From NCBI GenBank assembly GCA_001799195.1, contig MGSU01000169.1:1-8737 (forward strand): a stretch of DNA of 8,737 nucleotides. The letters run 5' to 3'. Positions 8,301 to 8,737 of the stretch are shown here, piece by piece (the first letter of the stretch is position 1; each line of letters opens with the position of its first letter). A program made the position numbers and the translations under genes. Source of the DNA: Deltaproteobacteria bacterium RIFOXYA12_FULL_61_11 (GTDB lineage: Bacteria > Bdellovibrionota_F > JAHFAK01 > YA12-FULL-61-11). The notes below the pieces were generated by a model, which saw nothing but the letters and a program-made list of their open reading frames with translations, ran no database searches and had not been told where the DNA came from.

Positions 8301-8529
8301 TCGAGATCTCCTCGAGCAGTGCAAGGAATTTCTTGATATAAATCGGCTTTATCGGGCGATGAGCCGGTATGGGCAGAGTTCGTCCGTCGTCGCGCAGGAA
8401 GACGCAATGACTACCGCCCCCTTGACGCCACTCGAGCCCGAAGTGCCGCGCGACGGTTTGGAGTTGAGCGAGGGACCAGTCCCGCGGATTCCGGTGCATG
8501 GCGGCGAATAGTTTCTCGGCGTTGCCCAT
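8293..8529 (-). CDS. hicA: HicA-family mRNA interferase toxin
   Basis: HicA toxins are small double-stranded-RNA-binding-fold ribonucleases that cleave mRNA. This 78-aa protein shows the family pattern: KLFAAMHRNPRDWSLAQLQTVARHFGL, then RQGGGSHCVFLRDDGR with the catalytic histidine H41 in the GSH motif, and TLPIPAHRPIKPIYIKKFLALLEEI at the C-terminus. Order toxin-then-antitoxin with an 8-bp overlap is the usual hicAB layout. There is no good Shine-Dalgarno before the ATG at 8529. The predicted transcription start falls on or next to this ATG, suggesting a leaderless message. No truncation or missing residue is seen. Confidence 0.94.
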   Translation of the reverse strand: MGNAEKLFAAMHRNPRDWSLAQLQTVARHFGLEWRQGGGSHCVFLRDDGRTLPIPAHRPIKPIYIKKFLALLEEISNA

Positions 8530-8535
8530 GGGTGC

Positions 8536-8557
8536 ATAGTATCGCCCGTGATACTAT
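8536..8557. promoter_or_regulatory. Perfect inverted repeat, probable HicB operator
   Basis: Arms ATAGTATC (8536-8543) and GATACTAT (8550-8557) are perfectly complementary, separated by 6 nt (GCCCGT). The dyad covers the -10 element and most of the spacer of the hicAB promoter. A ribbon-helix-helix repressor bound here would block RNA polymerase directly, which fits autoregulation by HicB or the HicA-HicB complex. The assignment to HicB is inferred from position. Confidence 0.6.
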
Positions 8558-8564
8558 CAGTCAA
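8536..8564 (-). promoter_or_regulatory. Probable sigma70-type promoter of hicAB
   Basis: On the minus strand TTGACT (8564-8559, five of six consensus bases) and TACTAT (8541-8536, four of six) are separated by exactly 17 nt. Only six nucleotides lie between the -10 element and the hicA ATG, so transcription starting at the usual distance would begin at about the A of the ATG. This agrees with the absence of a ribosome-binding site for hicA. Confidence 0.6.
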
Positions 8565-8578
8565 GACCTCACGGTCTT
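8563..8578. repeat. Short inverted repeat next to the hicAB -35 element
   Basis: Arms AAGACC (8563-8568) and GGTCTT (8573-8578) flank a TCAC spacer. It touches the upstream edge of the -35 element and could be a second protein-binding site or a chance palindrome; no terminator-like T-run follows on either strand. Confidence 0.35.
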
Positions 8579-8597
8579 TGCTGTAAACCCTTCAGTC

Positions 8598-8626
8598 TTG
8601 GGGGAATTGCTGATTGTTCCTGTAAC
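8598..8626 (+). promoter_or_regulatory. Weak candidate promoter for the right-edge RNA
   Basis: TTGGGG (8598-8603) and TGTAAC (8621-8626) are 17 nt apart, with three and four consensus matches. Transcription would start near 8633, just before the first hairpin of the candidate small RNA. The match is weak and would need activation if real. Confidence 0.25.
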
Positions 8627-8632
8627 CTCGTA

Positions 8633-8737
8633 GGGGTGGCGCCGACGGGGGTCCCCCGCCACGGTGGGTGCAAGGATGCACACCTCCAAGTGGTGCGCAG
8701 GATGCCGCACCATCGGGCGCAAGGATGAGCATGGTGG
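8633..8737 (+). ncRNA. Candidate CsrA-sequestering small RNA (CsrB/RsmZ-like), 5' part only
   Basis: No protein-coding frame is apparent. A 5' stem GTGGCG/CGCCAC (8636-8641 with 8657-8662) is followed by three motifs: CAAGGATG (8671-8678), CAGGATG (8698-8704) and CAAGGATG (8720-8727). The first GGA is in the loop of a GTGC/GCAC hairpin (8668-8671 with 8678-8681). The second is in the 8-nt loop of GGTGCG/CGCACC (8692-8697 with 8706-8711). The third has only a short visible stem before the edge. CARGGAUG is the core of the CsrA SELEX consensus, and CAGGAUG is the repeat of E. coli CsrB. Titration of CsrA is therefore inferred; start, end and terminator are unknown. A random GC-rich repeat is the alternative. 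Confidence 0.5.

Noticed and set aside
8582-8600. TGTAA half-site as a GacA-type upstream activator box for the right-edge RNA
   Set aside because: Only one half matches; the other arm of the TGTAAG-N6-CTTACA palindrome is missing.
8598-8612. TTGGGGGAATTGCT as a sigma54 promoter
   Set aside because: The distance between GG and GC is 7 nt instead of the required 10.
8636-8737. CRISPR array at the right edge
   Set aside because: The repeated units are short, imperfect and themselves hairpin loops; no identical repeats with unique spacers.

Overview
The window is GC-rich bacterial chromosome. The first 6.3 kb is the 5' part of a respiratory complex I operon on the minus strand (nuoA-B-C-D-E-F-G-H, with nuoH cut by the left edge). 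All subunits are intact, and all 4Fe-4S and 2Fe-2S ligands in NuoB, NuoE, NuoF and NuoG are present, so the host is a respiring bacterium with canonical NDH-1. nuoC and nuoD are separate, NuoG is short (537 aa), and NuoD carries an unusual quinone-site loop. I cannot name the lineage from this; a deltaproteobacterial-type or candidate-phylum bacterium seems more likely than an enteric or pseudomonad, where nuoC and nuoD are usually fused.

Layout. 1-6254 (-): nuo genes packed with 3-10 nt gaps or short overlaps, each start preceded by a Shine-Dalgarno-like sequence. 6255-6510: nuo leader and promoter region with an AT-rich pocket holding an FNR/FixK-type dyad (6411-6424) and, upstream of it, a stem-loop that may end mazEF transcription. 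6511-7076 (-): a mazEF toxin-antitoxin pair with a recognisable sigma70-type promoter. 7236-7809 (+): a collagen-like lipoprotein whose start codon is separated from its signal peptide by nine TTCC repeats and is out of frame with it in this sequence, which looks like a phase-variable gene in the OFF state. 7926-8529 (-): a hicAB toxin-antitoxin pair with a perfect inverted repeat inside its promoter and an apparently leaderless hicA. 8633-8737 (+): three CARGGATG/CAGGATG motifs about 25 nt apart, two of them in clear hairpin loops, resembling the 5' end of a CsrA-sequestering small RNA of the CsrB/RsmZ type, cut by the right edge.

How it works together. The nuo operon builds the NADH-oxidising arm (NuoE, F, G), the connecting module (NuoB, C, D) and the start of the membrane arm (NuoA, H) of one enzyme, and may respond to oxygen or nitrogen oxides through the FNR-type site. 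The right 2.5 kb is an accessory strip: two toxin-antitoxin modules, a switchable surface lipoprotein and a possible global-regulator decoy RNA. The two most unusual signals are the repeat-controlled lipoprotein and the candidate CsrA-decoy RNA.
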